Shown here piece by piece: positions 16,320 through 25,667 of a DNA stretch of 64,000 nt (position 1 is its first letter; each line of letters starts with the position of its first letter). The notes under the pieces were generated by a model. The model ran no database searches and was not told the origin of the DNA. It saw only the letters and a program-made list of their open reading frames with translations. The stretch is from a virus: positions 62,001 through 126,000 of IMG/VR virus record IMGVR_UViG_3300023235_001889. The stretch is one strand, 5' to 3'. The position numbers and the translations under genes were made by a program.

Positions 16320-18437
16320 ATGGAAGAGCAACAATTTTTAAAAACCGTTATGGATGAAGCGGAAAAATCGCTAAGTGCTGGCGGTTATAAAAATATAGAA
16401 TATTTTGATGAAAATCTTGTTGCCATGAATGGAACAGGTGGTCAAAATATTGACGGCGAAGAAACTGTTGCAAAAATGTTAAAGCCTTCCGGTAATGACC
16501 TAATATTAACGTTAGCATATGTTGACGATAACAAATATTTAATAACTGTCACCATGGATAAATCAACGAATAGTGAAGTATATGATAAAACTTCTGGTGA
16601 TATGCTAAAACGCTTGGCTGGAACATGGGGTTCTAAACTTGGATATCGTTTAGATACATGGGGCGGCGAAATAAAATCAAAAGATGACCGTTCTGGCATA
16701 AAAGGACAAATACAGGGTGCAACTACTATGGATACACAACTTGACGAAACAAAATCGAAAATGACTGGAACAACAAGGTCTAGTTATCAAAAGGTTGGTG
16801 AATGTAAAGTTATTATTCGCCATACTGCACGAGTAGACGAAGATAAATTTGGCTCAAGAAGCCGAAATATCAATTCAATTTTCATTGAAACAAAAGGCGG
16901 AGAACGCTTTAAGATGTCTGAAAATAATTTACATGGCGCACGCGCTATGGCAAGACACTTAAGTAATAGCGGTTCGCCATTTGATACGGTTGGTGTTAAA
17001 ATAACAACTATGATGGAAGAAATGAAACAACTTCGTGTTATGGTTACAGAATCAAAAACGTTTAGTAGAGCAACCACAATAACTGAAGAACAAAGTGATT
17101 TGTTTTCAAATATTAAAGGTCAATATATCACATTACGAGAAACATTAAAAAAGATGTCCGGTAAAATGGGCTATATGAATCATACTGCTATATTAGACGA
17201 AGAGAATTTACTAGAACAGGAAACTGGAAAAATGGATGTAGATACAGTGAGCAAAGCAGCGAAAAATAAAGAAAATGAAGACACTGTTTTAAACGACCAA
17301 GTGCCAGAATATGATAGACCTGATGACGATAAGAAAAATCTTATTCGTGATGCAGATGATTTATTTTCTGTTAATGAAAACAAATATGGTGTTTCACCAG
17401 AAGAAGTTGTATTAGAAGCATGGTTTAATGATGTTGATAGTATTGAATTTTTCAATGAAGAAGATTTGTCAATAGATGATTCAGCACCAACGATAAAAAA
17501 AACTCTTCCTGAAAATGCGTTAAGTATGCTAAACCTATATTCTAATCATCCATTATTTGATCATTATTTGGGTTTATATGAAGAGCAAGAAATACTTGAT
17601 GAAGTGTTATCACTAATTGAAGAAGATTCTACATTGTGGAATAGAGTTTCTGAAAATCGTGGAATGCTCAATGAATTTAATTCCGATATCACAGAAGCAA
17701 ATTTTGAAGAATCATTAGGAAAAATTAAAAAATTAACAGCGGATCGCCGAATGAATATGGAAAACGCGATCAATCAGGTATCTAAAGAAATAATGGGCGA
17801 TAACCAAGATGCTGAAATGTTAACAAAAGTTATAGAAAAATTAACCACGTTGGCTACCGAATCTGGTTTAATGCCAAATGATTTTGGAACAACATTTACT
17901 GATCAAGTTCTAGCACCCAATGAAACAATCGAAGCACATACTGCTGAAATAGAAGCAGAAGAATATTACGGCGATGCAAAATTTTCCGAAAGCGTTGATG
18001 AAGATACGTTTGAAGAAATGAACCAAATACGCAAGAATGCTGGCATGGAAGCACTTGTTAGTGAAGATACTGTTGAAGAAGGTGATCCTTTTGCACGCCA
18101 GAGTAAACGAAACCTTGCTAATCCAAAAGCGCGTATGTCTTTAATAAATCCTGAAGATAAAATAGGTTCTTCGACGTTGGGCGTGAAGGAAGGCACCGAA
18201 GGAACAGATGATGCACCAAGCTGTGCAGATTGTGGAGCAACTAAAACCCTTAATTCGCGCCATGGGTATGAATGTAAAGAATGTGATAAAGATACACCGA
18301 ATATGAAAGAAGGAACTGAAAAATATGTGGAAGTTGAAATGCCACATCATCTTCCACAAGTAAAAGAAAATACTGATAAGCCAGAAATATCTGGAGATTT
18401 TTCAAGAATGATTGAATTAGCACGATATAGAAACTAA
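16320..18437 (+). CDS. Large hypothetical virion-type protein with C-terminal zinc ribbon
   Basis: 705 residues, not recognised. Residues 1-130 and 150-245 look like compact domains (NLVAMNGTGG, DLILTLAYVDDNKYLITVTM; later SIFIETKGGERFKMSENNLHGARAMARHLSN). The middle is acidic and helical. Near residues 630-660 there are two Cys pairs (CADCG and CKECDKD) that could bind zinc. It ends RMIELARYRN. An ACTAAATA sequence in the gap before it may be a weak late promoter. It is followed by a strong terminator, so it closes the packaging block. Role inferred only from position. Confidence 0.65.
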   Translation: MEEQQFLKTVMDEAEKSLSAGGYKNIEYFDENLVAMNGTGGQNIDGEETVAKMLKPSGNDLILTLAYVDDNKYLITVTMDKSTNSEVYDKTSGDMLKRLAGTWGSKLGYRLDTWGGEIKSKDDRSGIKGQIQGATTMDTQLDETKSKMTGTTRSSYQKVGECKVIIRHTARVDEDKFGSRSRNINSIFIETKGGERFKMSENNLHGARAMARHLSNSGSPFDTVGVKITTMMEEMKQLRVMVTESKTFSRATTITEEQSDLFSNIKGQYITLRETLKKMSGKMGYMNHTAILDEENLLEQETGKMDVDTVSKAAKNKENEDTVLNDQVPEYDRPDDDKKNLIRDADDLFSVNENKYGVSPEEVVLEAWFNDVDSIEFFNEEDLSIDDSAPTIKKTLPENALSMLNLYSNHPLFDHYLGLYEEQEILDEVLSLIEEDSTLWNRVSENRGMLNEFNSDITEANFEESLGKIKKLTADRRMNMENAINQVSKEIMGDNQDAEMLTKVIEKLTTLATESGLMPNDFGTTFTDQVLAPNETIEAHTAEIEAEEYYGDAKFSESVDEDTFEEMNQIRKNAGMEALVSEDTVEEGDPFARQSKRNLANPKARMSLINPEDKIGSSTLGVKEGTEGTDDAPSCADCGATKTLNSRHGYECKECDKDTPNMKEGTEKYVEVEMPHHLPQVKENTDKPEISGDFSRMIELARYRN

Positions 18438-18460
18438 CCCCCAAAATATAATAAAAAACT

Positions 18461-18489
18461 AAAAACGTCACTTCGGTGGCGTTTTTTTA
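18461..18489 (+). terminator. Rho-independent terminator with UUCG tetraloop
   Basis: 8-bp stem AACGTCAC / GTGGCGTT (one G-T pair) closed by TTCG, followed by a T run. It ends the packaging block. Confidence 0.9.
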
Positions 18490-18518
18490 TTGACTAAGTA
18501 TTCGCAAGTATATATTAT
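18490..18518 (+). promoter_or_regulatory. Sigma70-like promoter P1 before gp32
   Basis: TTGACT, 17-base spacer, TATTAT (18513-18518). It lies directly after the terminator, in a noncoding interval of about 300 bases (18438-18738) that otherwise holds a second promoter and an AT-rich leader. Confidence 0.6.
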
Positions 18519-18553
18519 GTATTCGTAGCCAAAATATAGGGTTAATTATAATA

Positions 18554-18583
18554 TTGACAAAGTAAATGATAAATAGGTATACT
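18554..18583 (+). promoter_or_regulatory. Sigma70-like promoter P2 before gp32
   Basis: TTGACA, 18-base spacer, TATACT (18578-18583). A GATAAATA sequence (18568-18575) sits inside the spacer and resembles the late octamer. The transcript would have a leader of about 150 bases before the gp32-like start. Confidence 0.7.
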
Positions 18584-18738
18584 ACAAAATATGATACACC
18601 ATAATATTGGTAAGTTGAATATTTTTATATGCAAACTAAATTATAAGTTTGAGTGTGGCTAACGGCCCTCTTATACAAATAGAAAACTAACATATGGCTA
18701 ATAAAAGCAAATATAATACAAATACGGAGAAATACTAA

Positions 18739-19827
18739 ATGTCAAACAAACTACAAGAATTGCGTAAAAAACTACAAGAAAAAGAAAATAACCAAAATAA
18801 TTTTTCAGGCGACAACGCACTATATCCTTTTTGGAATATCCCATACAGCACAGATACCGAAATAACACCTGCATCGATTCGATTCTTACCGGATGGAAAT
18901 GAGGATAATGATTACTTTTGGGTTGAAGTTCAAAAAATCAAATTAACTTTCGCTGGCATCAAAGACGGTGACGAAAACAAAGAAGTTTTTGTTCAAGTTC
19001 CTTGTGTTGAGATGTGGGACGAAACATGTCCTATTCTTACTGCCATTAGACCGTTATTTAAAGGCGATAAAGAATCAGAAAAAACTGCTAGAAAATATTG
19101 GAAAAAGCGTTCTTATATTTTTCAAGGATTTGTTCGTGATAATCCATTAGAAGAAACCGATTCACCAGAAAATCCAATCCGTCGTTTTGCGATCAACACC
19201 AAGTTGTTTGGAAAAATAAAGGCTGGATTGATGGATGCAGATATGGAAGAAATGCCAGATGATTATATCGCTGGTAATGATTTCAAGATTGTCAGAACTA
19301 AGCAAACAACTGAAATCGGAACATTTGCCAACTATGATACTTCTTTCTATGCTAAAAGACCAAGTAGCCTAACGCCCGATGAAGCAGAAGCAATCGAAAC
19401 TCATAAATTGAGTAATCTTACCGATTTCATGCCAAAGAAGCCAGACGCAGAAACCATGTCCGCTATTGAAGAAATGTTTTCTGCATCAATGGATGGTGAA
19501 TTATATGACGCTGAACGTTGGGGTAAATTTTATCGCCCAGCCGGAGTAAAATATGAAAAACCTGCGGACGGAACTGTTGCAACTGAAAATTCAGAAACAA
19601 CTGGTAAACTTGAAACTCCTAAAATTCCAGTAGAAGAGACTCCTGTATCGACACCTACTGAAACCGTGGCTGAAACACCAATAGTTGAAACACCAACTGT
19701 TGTTGCCGAAGACACGCCTTCTGCGCCTGTTGTAGAAGAACCTGCCTCTGAAGAATCAGAAGCTAAGAAGCCGCCAAGAGATGTTTTGGCTGAAATCAAA
19801 GCTAGAGCAGAAGCACAAAAAGTCTAA
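18739..19827 (+). CDS. 32: Single-stranded DNA binding protein, gp32-like
   Basis: 362 residues. Coats single-stranded DNA during replication and recombination. The OB-fold core shows FWNIPYSTDTEITPASIRFLP, YWKKRSYIFQGFV, IRRFAINTKLFGKIKAG and DFKIVRTKQTTE. Only two Cys (CVEMWDETC) remain where T4 gp32 has four zinc ligands, so the zinc site may be incomplete. The C-terminal 90 residues are an extended Pro/Thr/Glu/Val repeat (ETPVSTPTETVAETP) that takes the place of the acidic tail, ending in a Lys/Arg-containing helix. Two promoters upstream and its own terminator downstream suggest early, abundant expression. Confidence 0.88.
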   Translation: MSNKLQELRKKLQEKENNQNNFSGDNALYPFWNIPYSTDTEITPASIRFLPDGNEDNDYFWVEVQKIKLTFAGIKDGDENKEVFVQVPCVEMWDETCPILTAIRPLFKGDKESEKTARKYWKKRSYIFQGFVRDNPLEETDSPENPIRRFAINTKLFGKIKAGLMDADMEEMPDDYIAGNDFKIVRTKQTTEIGTFANYDTSFYAKRPSSLTPDEAEAIETHKLSNLTDFMPKKPDAETMSAIEEMFSASMDGELYDAERWGKFYRPAGVKYEKPADGTVATENSETTGKLETPKIPVEETPVSTPTETVAETPIVETPTVVAEDTPSAPVVEEPASEESEAKKPPRDVLAEIKARAEAQKV

Positions 19828-19840
19828 ATTTGTTGTTTTA

Positions 19841-19873
19841 TGGTATGACGGAGAAATCCGTCATACCATTTTT
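19841..19873 (+). terminator. Rho-independent terminator after gp32
   Basis: Perfect 11-bp stem TGGTATGACGG / CCGTCATACCA with a 6-base loop and five T residues. It may attenuate readthrough into uvsX, for which no separate strong promoter is visible in the 70-base gap. Confidence 0.9.
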
Positions 19874-19897
19874 CATTAAAATCAAAGGAGTTACAAT

Positions 19898-20995
19898 ATG
19901 ACATTCGATCCTACCTCATTAATAAAAGGTATAACAAAAACACTAAACATTCCTGTTGGCTTTTCCGATCCAAAAATTTGGATTGATACAGGAAACTATG
20001 CATTAAATCGATTAATAAGTGGTGATTATTTTAAAGGTGTTCCACTTAGTAAAGTGACAATGCTTGCTGGTGAACAAAGCGCTGGTAAATCATTGATTGC
20101 TGCTAGTGTTATGAAAACAGCACAGAAACAACATGACGCATTCGTTATATTGTTAGATTCAGAAGGTGCGGGTGATGAACAATGGTTAATTAATGCCGGT
20201 GTTGATACCGATCCTAATAAATTTATTCGCGTTCCGGTATTCACTGTTACAACATGTACTGAAACGGTTGCTATGACAATTAAAGAATTATTAACTAGAT
20301 ATCCAGAAAAAGCAGTATTGATTGTTCTCGATTCGGTTGGTATGCTAGAAACTGAATCTGGTCAAGAAAAATTCTTGGCGGGTAAAACACCCGGCGACCA
20401 AGGTCAATTAGCTAAACAATTGAAAAAATTCATTAAAGGTTGCATTTTTGCAGCAGAACAAAAGAATATTGGATTTTTATGCACCAATCACACTTATGAT
20501 TCTATGGATATGTTTAATCCAGATGCTAAAATAACAGGTGGTAATGGTGTGATATATGCTAGTTCTATTGTTATTGCATTAAAGAAAAAGAAACTCAAAG
20601 ATACAAAAACCGAAAAAGTGTTAGAAAAATATAGAACTGAGACTATTACAGGTGTTCATGGTATTAATACAGAAGCATTGGTATATAAGTCAAGATTTAG
20701 TAAACCATTTGAAAAAACCACTATCACTATTCCTTGGACTACCGGCATTGATCCATATAGTGGATTGTTGCAGTTGTTTGAACAGGATGGATTAATCAAA
20801 CAACCAGGAACAAAAATGGTTTATACTGATAAAAAAGGCGTTGAGCATAAATACTTCCGAAAAGATATGCCAAATGAACTTCTTGATCAAATTATGAACG
20901 AAAATCCGGTTGTAATGTCTAAAGATGAAGAAATTGAAGCAGCGAGAAGAGAGTTGGCATTAGAACAAGAAGCTTTAAATGACGAGGATGATTAA
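19898..20995 (+). CDS. uvsX: UvsX recombinase (RecA family)
   Basis: 365 residues. Strand-exchange ATPase for recombination-dependent replication and repair. Walker A is GEQSAGKS at 58-65, Walker B is VLIVLDSVG, and the catalytic Glu lies in LLDSEGAGDE. The LCTNHTYDS and KITGGNGVIYASSIVIALKKK segments are typical of UvsX. Length is near T4 UvsX (391). RBS AAAGGAG is optimal. The stop overlaps the following ATG (TAATG). It is grouped with gp32, UvsY and UvsW, the presynaptic partners. Confidence 0.95.
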   Translation: MTFDPTSLIKGITKTLNIPVGFSDPKIWIDTGNYALNRLISGDYFKGVPLSKVTMLAGEQSAGKSLIAASVMKTAQKQHDAFVILLDSEGAGDEQWLINAGVDTDPNKFIRVPVFTVTTCTETVAMTIKELLTRYPEKAVLIVLDSVGMLETESGQEKFLAGKTPGDQGQLAKQLKKFIKGCIFAAEQKNIGFLCTNHTYDSMDMFNPDAKITGGNGVIYASSIVIALKKKKLKDTKTEKVLEKYRTETITGVHGINTEALVYKSRFSKPFEKTTITIPWTTGIDPYSGLLQLFEQDGLIKQPGTKMVYTDKKGVEHKYFRKDMPNELLDQIMNENPVVMSKDEEIEAARRELALEQEALNDEDD

Positions 20996-21237
20996 TGTCA
21001 AAAGTTGATTTAGAAGAAGTATTTTTTGATTTTTTTGATGCAGCGAAATCACACATATCAGACGCAGATCAATTATCATTATGTATAGATATGATAAGAA
21101 ATCTCGAAGATGGTGGGCACGAATTAGGTGTATTAAAAGGTCATGATGATATAGTAGATGAAGCACTTAGTGAAGTATTTCCAGATTTATATGATGATGA
21201 TGAAGAAGTTAATGTCGATGACGAGGGTGAATATTAA
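20995..21237 (+). CDS. Small acidic hypothetical protein
   Basis: 80 residues, very acidic, with a C-terminal Asp/Glu run (DDDEEVNVDDEGEY). Two predicted helices (EEVFFDFFDAAKSH and QLSLCIDMIRNLEDGG). It is held between uvsX and uvsY by TAATG overlaps on both sides, so co-translation is likely and a link to recombination is plausible. No family recognised. Confidence 0.75.
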   Translation: MSKVDLEEVFFDFFDAAKSHISDADQLSLCIDMIRNLEDGGHELGVLKGHDDIVDEALSEVFPDLYDDDEEVNVDDEGEY

Positions 21238-21704
21238 TGAATAAATGGTTTACTTCCATTGTGATAAATGAGGACGTTTCTAAAGTATCAGATGCAGTTC
21301 AATATTTTGAGCAAGAAATGGTGGAAGCTAAAGCAGAATGTGATATATCAGGAAGTCTAGAGCAAGCATCTGCTAGACTTCCTGGTTATTTTCAATATAG
21401 ATATAGCCAACTCCAAGAACTTGAAGGGATATTGGAATATCTCAATATAGAACTAAAAAAACTGCGTTCTATAAGTTTTAGAGAATATAAAGAAAAGTAT
21501 GATACTAGTTTGACTGCCTCTGCGATTGAAAAATATATCGATGGTGAGCCAGATGTTGTCGCATGGTCGAAAGAAATAAATAAAGTTGCACTGATTAGAA
21601 ATCAATATATTGGTGTTACTAAAAGTATGGATATGAAAAACTTTCAAATCGGTCACGTAACTAAACTAAGGGCAATGGGTATAGAAGACGCGTTTTTACA
21701 ATAA
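21237..21704 (+). CDS. uvsY: UvsY-like recombination mediator
   Basis: 155 residues (T4 UvsY has 137). Helps UvsX replace gp32 on single-stranded DNA. The N-terminal part is helical with an aromatic loop (LPGYFQYRYSQLQELEGIL). The C-terminal half follows the UvsY layout: LTASAIEKYIDGEPDVVAWSK, then INKVALIRNQYIGVTKSM, then FQIGHVTKLRAMG, matching the SLQYWGILLDFCSGALDAI and HIQDMRAFE regions of T4. Placement one short gene after uvsX supports the call, which is by eye. Confidence 0.72.
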   Translation: MNKWFTSIVINEDVSKVSDAVQYFEQEMVEAKAECDISGSLEQASARLPGYFQYRYSQLQELEGILEYLNIELKKLRSISFREYKEKYDTSLTASAIEKYIDGEPDVVAWSKEINKVALIRNQYIGVTKSMDMKNFQIGHVTKLRAMGIEDAFLQ

Positions 21705-21707
21705 ATA
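21700..21707 (+). promoter_or_regulatory. Putative late promoter octamer AATAAATA
   Basis: Overlaps the uvsY stop codon and lies 25 bases before the start of a small membrane protein gene. Confidence 0.4.
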
Positions 21708-21732
21708 CTTATAGTAAGATCGAGGATTTAAA

Positions 21733-22095
21733 ATGCAAGTTACTATAAAATCTCTGGGTGTCATATTTGGCACCATTGTTGCAGCCGCAGGTGTAATAAC
21801 TGCCGCATATAATTTTGTTATATGGGTTGATGATATATATGTAGACAACCACGAGTTGGAGATCATGATAGATGGTCAAACTGACATTCTTAATATAATG
21901 AATGATAATATCATTAATGTAGGGTCGGCTATATATGATAGGAAGATCGATGAAATAGACCAGTGGATTAAAGATTTGTCCACACGTGAGAATATGAACA
22001 ATGCCGAAAGTGCGTTCTTGATTACATTAAAAGAACAGCGCATTGACGTTCTAGCCAAAAAGGCACAATTGAGTAAAATACAAGTGGGTTTTTGA
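21733..22095 (+). CDS. Small membrane protein with coiled coil
   Basis: 120 residues. One N-terminal transmembrane segment (about residues 8-32: LGVIFGTIVAAAGVITAAYN) is followed by helical, charged sequence to the end (ELEIMIDGQTDILNIM, then KIDEIDQWIKDLSTREN). This is the layout of an inner-membrane spanin, a holin accessory or a phage membrane coiled-coil protein, but no motif decides. A second small exported protein follows after one base, and the pair may act together at the envelope. Confidence 0.65.
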   Translation: MQVTIKSLGVIFGTIVAAAGVITAAYNFVIWVDDIYVDNHELEIMIDGQTDILNIMNDNIINVGSAIYDRKIDEIDQWIKDLSTRENMNNAESAFLITLKEQRIDVLAKKAQLSKIQVGF

Positions 22096-22096
22096 T

Positions 22097-22402
22097 ATGA
22101 TTAAAAATATTTTATTTTGGGTAATTTTAAGTTCATTTATAACTGTTGGAACTGTGCATGCAGAAAAATCCAACACTACCGATATTGAAAAATGTTTATC
22201 CGAAAATGATGCAGAACGCGAAAAATTAAAATGTGTGAGCAAAGTAATAAGCAAACAACTGAAAAAAATACCAAAAATTGATGTTACCAGAAAACTAAAA
22301 GATGCGGTTAGAAATCTTGGTGATACATTGAATAAGCCTATTCAAGTTCCGATGGGTGTTAGAAAAAGCCAAGATGTAAGACAACAACAGTATATAAAAT
22401 AA
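22097..22402 (+). CDS. Small exported protein with cleavable signal peptide
   Basis: 101 residues. A classical signal peptide (MIKNILFWVILSSFITVG) ends in VHA before EKS, predicting cleavage by signal peptidase I. There is no lipobox Cys. The mature part has two Cys (EKCLSENDAEREKLKC) that could form a disulfide in the periplasm, then a basic helix. It starts one base after the membrane coiled-coil gene. A periplasmic role is inferred; function unknown. Confidence 0.65.
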   Translation: MIKNILFWVILSSFITVGTVHAEKSNTTDIEKCLSENDAEREKLKCVSKVISKQLKKIPKIDVTRKLKDAVRNLGDTLNKPIQVPMGVRKSQDVRQQQYIK

Positions 22403-22406
22403 CAAA

Positions 22407-22436
22407 TTGACTTTATACTGTGTTTTTTAGTATAAT
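22407..22436 (+). promoter_or_regulatory. Sigma70-like promoter before uvsW
   Basis: TTGACT, 18-base spacer, perfect TATAAT (22431-22436), 29 bases before the uvsW start. Confidence 0.75.
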
Positions 22437-22465
22437 AACACTATAAAAACAATATTGGTAAAGTA

Positions 22466-23935
22466 ATGAGTAAACCCTGTACATTAAAAATACTTGATGA
22501 AGTAAATATAAAATTTGACGGATTGACTGGACCCGAAGGGGCTACTGTTCGTCGTAAAATGGTGAATGCACTTAAGTTTGAAGTTCCTGGCGCAAGATTC
22601 ATGCCAGCGGTTAAACTTGGTAGGTGGGACGGTAAAGAAAGTTTTTGCACCGTTGGTGGCTCAAGTTTCATAAATGCATTAGAAATATTAATTCCTATCG
22701 TTGAAGGTGCGGGATATGATATCGCGTTAGAGGATTATAGATCAGCAACAACATATGAATTTGATCCAATTGATGAGAATATGTTCAGTCATGTGAAATG
22801 GCCCGAAGGGCATCCGGCTGAAGGCACACCCATCGTGTTGCGTGATTATCAAGTAAATTGTATCAATGAATATTTAGATAATACACAATGCATTCAAGAA
22901 ATATCAACCGCTGCTGGTAAAACAATTATAACGGCGGGTTTGAGCCATATTGTCGAACGTGAAACCGGTGGAAGAACTGTTATTATCGTTCCAAATAAAT
23001 CACTAGTGGGTCAAACCGAAGAAGATTATTTAAACGTGGGTTTAGATGTTGGTGTATATTTCGGTGATCGTAAAGATATAGGTAAACAGCACACTATTTG
23101 CACATGGCAAAGTTTGGAAGTATTAGCAAAGAAGGGTTCGATAGATGGTTTAAATCTTATTGAAGCATTTTTGGATAATGTCAAGTGTGTCATAGTTGAC
23201 GAGTGTCATGCAGCAAAAGCAAAAGTTTTAAAGAAACTTCTAACTGAATCATTTAATCATGTTCCTATTCGATGGGGACTAACTGGAACCATACCAGAAG
23301 AAGAGCACCAACAACTCATTTTGACTTTTTGTATTGGTGATATGATAAATCAATTAACGGCAAAAGAACTTCAAGATATAGGCGCATTATCTATGTGTCA
23401 CATCAATATTGTCCAAACACAAGACAGTGGTGAATATAAAACATATCCAGAGGAATTAAAGTATTTGGTATCTGAACCAGCAAGGATGAAATTCATTGCT
23501 GGCTCAATCACACGTATTATAGAAACAGGTAATACGTTGATATTGGTTGACCGATTAAAGGCTGGTGAATTATTAGAAGAATTTATCGATGATTCAGTGT
23601 TTTTAAGTGGCGCTGACAAGACTGCTGTTAGAAAAGAAGAATTTGATAAAATAAATAAAGCAGATAATGGTGTAGTTATTGCTACTTATGGTATTGCATC
23701 TACGGGTATTAACATACCAAGAATATTTAACTTGGTTATGATTGAACCTGGAAAAAGTTATATTCGCGTGATACAATCCATTGGTAGAGGTATTCGTACA
23801 GCCAAAGATAAAGATTTTGTAGATGTTTGGGATTTTACAAGTTCATTGAAATTTTCTAAACGCCATCTTACAAAAAGAAAATCATATTATAAAAAAGTTA
23901 ATTATCCATTCACAGTAACAAAGGTAAAATATTAA
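22466..23935 (+). CDS. uvsW: UvsW helicase (superfamily 2)
   Basis: 489 residues (T4 UvsW 503). ATP-dependent helicase that unwinds branched DNA and R-loops, shifting replication to the recombination-dependent mode. An N-terminal accessory domain (VPGARFMPAVKLGRWDGKES) precedes the helicase core: Q-like RDYQ, Walker A STAAGKT, DECH box (VIVDECHAAKA), motif III LTGT, and in the second domain GVVIATYGIASTGINIP and QSIGRGIR (motif VI). It has its own strong promoter. The stop overlaps the next ATG. Confidence 0.95.
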   Translation: MSKPCTLKILDEVNIKFDGLTGPEGATVRRKMVNALKFEVPGARFMPAVKLGRWDGKESFCTVGGSSFINALEILIPIVEGAGYDIALEDYRSATTYEFDPIDENMFSHVKWPEGHPAEGTPIVLRDYQVNCINEYLDNTQCIQEISTAAGKTIITAGLSHIVERETGGRTVIIVPNKSLVGQTEEDYLNVGLDVGVYFGDRKDIGKQHTICTWQSLEVLAKKGSIDGLNLIEAFLDNVKCVIVDECHAAKAKVLKKLLTESFNHVPIRWGLTGTIPEEEHQQLILTFCIGDMINQLTAKELQDIGALSMCHINIVQTQDSGEYKTYPEELKYLVSEPARMKFIAGSITRIIETGNTLILVDRLKAGELLEEFIDDSVFLSGADKTAVRKEEFDKINKADNGVVIATYGIASTGINIPRIFNLVMIEPGKSYIRVIQSIGRGIRTAKDKDFVDVWDFTSSLKFSKRHLTKRKSYYKKVNYPFTVTKVKY

Positions 23936-24444
23936 TGTTCGTTTTAACGCCAGAAAATACCAGTTTAGAAACATCGCTGATGCCAAATAAACTCAATAAA
24001 GATGTGGATATGCGATATTGTGTCCTTGATTACACTGAACCTGAGTTTATTGATTATAGATTTCCGATTGTAGCGTGGTTGGATGAATATGGCAAATCAT
24101 CTATCGAACTACAAATAGGTGGATATACTATACAAGCGCCCACTAATTGGTCTATTTTAATAGGCGATGAAGACAGCGAGAATATGGAATTATTACCAGT
24201 TCTCGGTTTTCATGGACGTGATTTTAAAGCATTTACGTTTAATCCATGCGCGGGTTATATGATTAAATTTATGCCTATTGAAGAAATGAATATATATGAA
24301 AAAATAACATGGAACATACCAAATTTGCATCCGACTTATATGATAGCAATACCATTGCATGGTGGTGAAAATCCACCGTGTGTATTTTTTGCTGAAACTA
24401 AAAATAAACTACCAGAGTTGATAGATATATCTGATGTGATGTAA
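23935..24444 (+). CDS. Conserved-looking hypothetical protein after uvsW
   Basis: 169 residues, beta-rich. Readable strands are FPIVAWLDEYG, SSIELQIGGYTIQAP, NWSILIGDEDS and LLPVLGFHGRDFKAFTFNP, then FMPIEEMNIYEKITW and MIAIPLHGG. No family is recognised. It overlaps uvsW by one base (TAATG), so it is made with the helicase, and it is followed by a bidirectional terminator. A role in replication or recombination is inferred from position only. Confidence 0.7.
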   Translation: MFVLTPENTSLETSLMPNKLNKDVDMRYCVLDYTEPEFIDYRFPIVAWLDEYGKSSIELQIGGYTIQAPTNWSILIGDEDSENMELLPVLGFHGRDFKAFTFNPCAGYMIKFMPIEEMNIYEKITWNIPNLHPTYMIAIPLHGGENPPCVFFAETKNKLPELIDISDVM

Positions 24445-24472
24445 AAAAAGGGAGGCAAAAGCCTCCCTTTTT
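24445..24472. terminator. Bidirectional rho-independent terminator
   Basis: Perfect stem AAAAAGGGAGGC / GCCTCCCTTTTT with an AAAA loop. A-run and T-run flank it, so it works for the + strand uvsW unit and for the minus-strand structural gene ending at 24492. Confidence 0.92.
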
Positions 24473-24491
24473 ACGTTTATTGTAATAACAA

Positions 24492-25607
24492 TTAGGCAGA
24501 TTGTAGATCAGCTTCGCCTGTTACGGCTGCGGCTACATCTAATTTCCACGAATATGTATTACCTTCCCATGTTTTAACAACATGTTGTAATATAGTTTTT
24601 GCATGTTCTGTTCCAACACCTTCAATAGTGATCTGATCATCAATAGCATGACCAGTACCAGCAGTATCAATAGTCATGCCAGTAATGTCACCAGTACCAC
24701 CAACCGAAGCAACAGATAATGTACCATTTCCTCCAGTTACAGATACAACAGCACCAGTAGTATAACCAGTACCAGCAGTATCAATAGTAAGAGCATTAAT
24801 ACCCCAAGATACAGTTAATGTTGCACCAGAACCACCACCTGCGGTTGAAGTAGCGGATGGGTTTATAGGAAGAACGGTATATACTCCAGCAGCACCGTCA
24901 GCTACATCAAAAATACCTTGAGTAGCAGTTTCCATTGTCATATCAAACAGAATGTTGTCACCTGTTCCACTTAACTGTGAAGCGAATGAAACAACTTGGG
25001 TGTCACCAACAATACCAGATGTAGATGCTGTCAATACTGTAAATTCAGTTACATCACCGTTGCCATCAATTGCGTCAACACGAACAGTTGAACCATCATC
25101 CATTGTATATACATCGAGTACTACAGAAGCTGTTCCGCCACCTGCATCACCACCAGTAAATACACTGAAATCAGCTTCAGTTTGTCCAGCAACAGTGGAA
25201 ATATCATTAACAGTCCATCCCGCTGCAACTGAAAATGTACCGCCTGCATTTGTATCTATTGCATCGCCTACATTATATCCTGATCCGGTTGTTGTAACAA
25301 CAGCGGATGCAGCACTCAAATTAAGAATGCTAACTTCCGCAGTACCATCACCAGCAGATACGCCGAATACGGATACGTCCAGTTGTGCTTCTCCAACTGC
25401 TGAAGGATCAGCTAATTGTAGTTTTGCTCTACCAGTTCTAGTTGGCGTTGAACCACCAACCACACTAGCTAGAGTATAAGTTCTACTGCCCGGTTGGTCC
25501 ATGATCCAACATAGTTCTGTACCCGCGCCGATATCAGCTAGCACTTGAAGCTGATTATTAGATTGGCTAGTATTGCCAAAATTTTGTTTTCTTAAAGGTC
25601 TTCCCAT
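24492..25607 (-). CDS. Repeat-rich beta structural protein (minus strand)
   Basis: 371 residues. The N-terminus MGRPLRKQNFGNTS and low Cys/Lys, Gly/Thr/Val/Ser-rich composition suggest a virion decoration or fibre-type protein. Short motifs recur: SGYNVGDAIDTNAGGTFSVA, TIDTAGTGYTTGAVVSVTGG and TIDTAGTGHAIDDQITIEG, each a strand-turn unit. The C-terminal HAKTILQHVVKTWEGNTYSW is different and may be the assembly domain. RBS AGGAGAG is strong and a late octamer lies upstream on the same strand. It is one of few minus-strand genes and is isolated as a single-gene unit with its own terminator. Confidence 0.8.
   Translation of the reverse strand: MGRPLRKQNFGNTSQSNNQLQVLADIGAGTELCWIMDQPGSRTYTLASVVGGSTPTRTGRAKLQLADPSAVGEAQLDVSVFGVSAGDGTAEVSILNLSAASAVVTTTGSGYNVGDAIDTNAGGTFSVAAGWTVNDISTVAGQTEADFSVFTGGDAGGGTASVVLDVYTMDDGSTVRVDAIDGNGDVTEFTVLTASTSGIVGDTQVVSFASQLSGTGDNILFDMTMETATQGIFDVADGAAGVYTVLPINPSATSTAGGGSGATLTVSWGINALTIDTAGTGYTTGAVVSVTGGNGTLSVASVGGTGDITGMTIDTAGTGHAIDDQITIEGVGTEHAKTILQHVVKTWEGNTYSWKLDVAAAVTGEADLQSA
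24651..24788 (-). repeat. 24-base direct repeats inside structural gene
   Basis: The 24 bases at 24651-24674 recur exactly at 24765-24788. Both encode the TIDTAGTG unit of the beta-repeat protein. Exact identity suggests a recent duplication or conversion. Confidence 0.85.
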
Positions 25608-25667
25608 AATATATCTCTCCTATAATTCGTCCGGTATTTAACTCCTAGACTTCGATTATGTTATAGT

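Noticed and set aside
21733-22402. Spanin pair
   Set aside because: The second protein lacks a lipobox Cys, and neither shows known spanin features.
24952-25479. 175-residue + strand frame opposite the repeat-rich structural gene
   Set aside because: It is antisense to repeats and has biased Ser/Pro/Val composition with no RBS.
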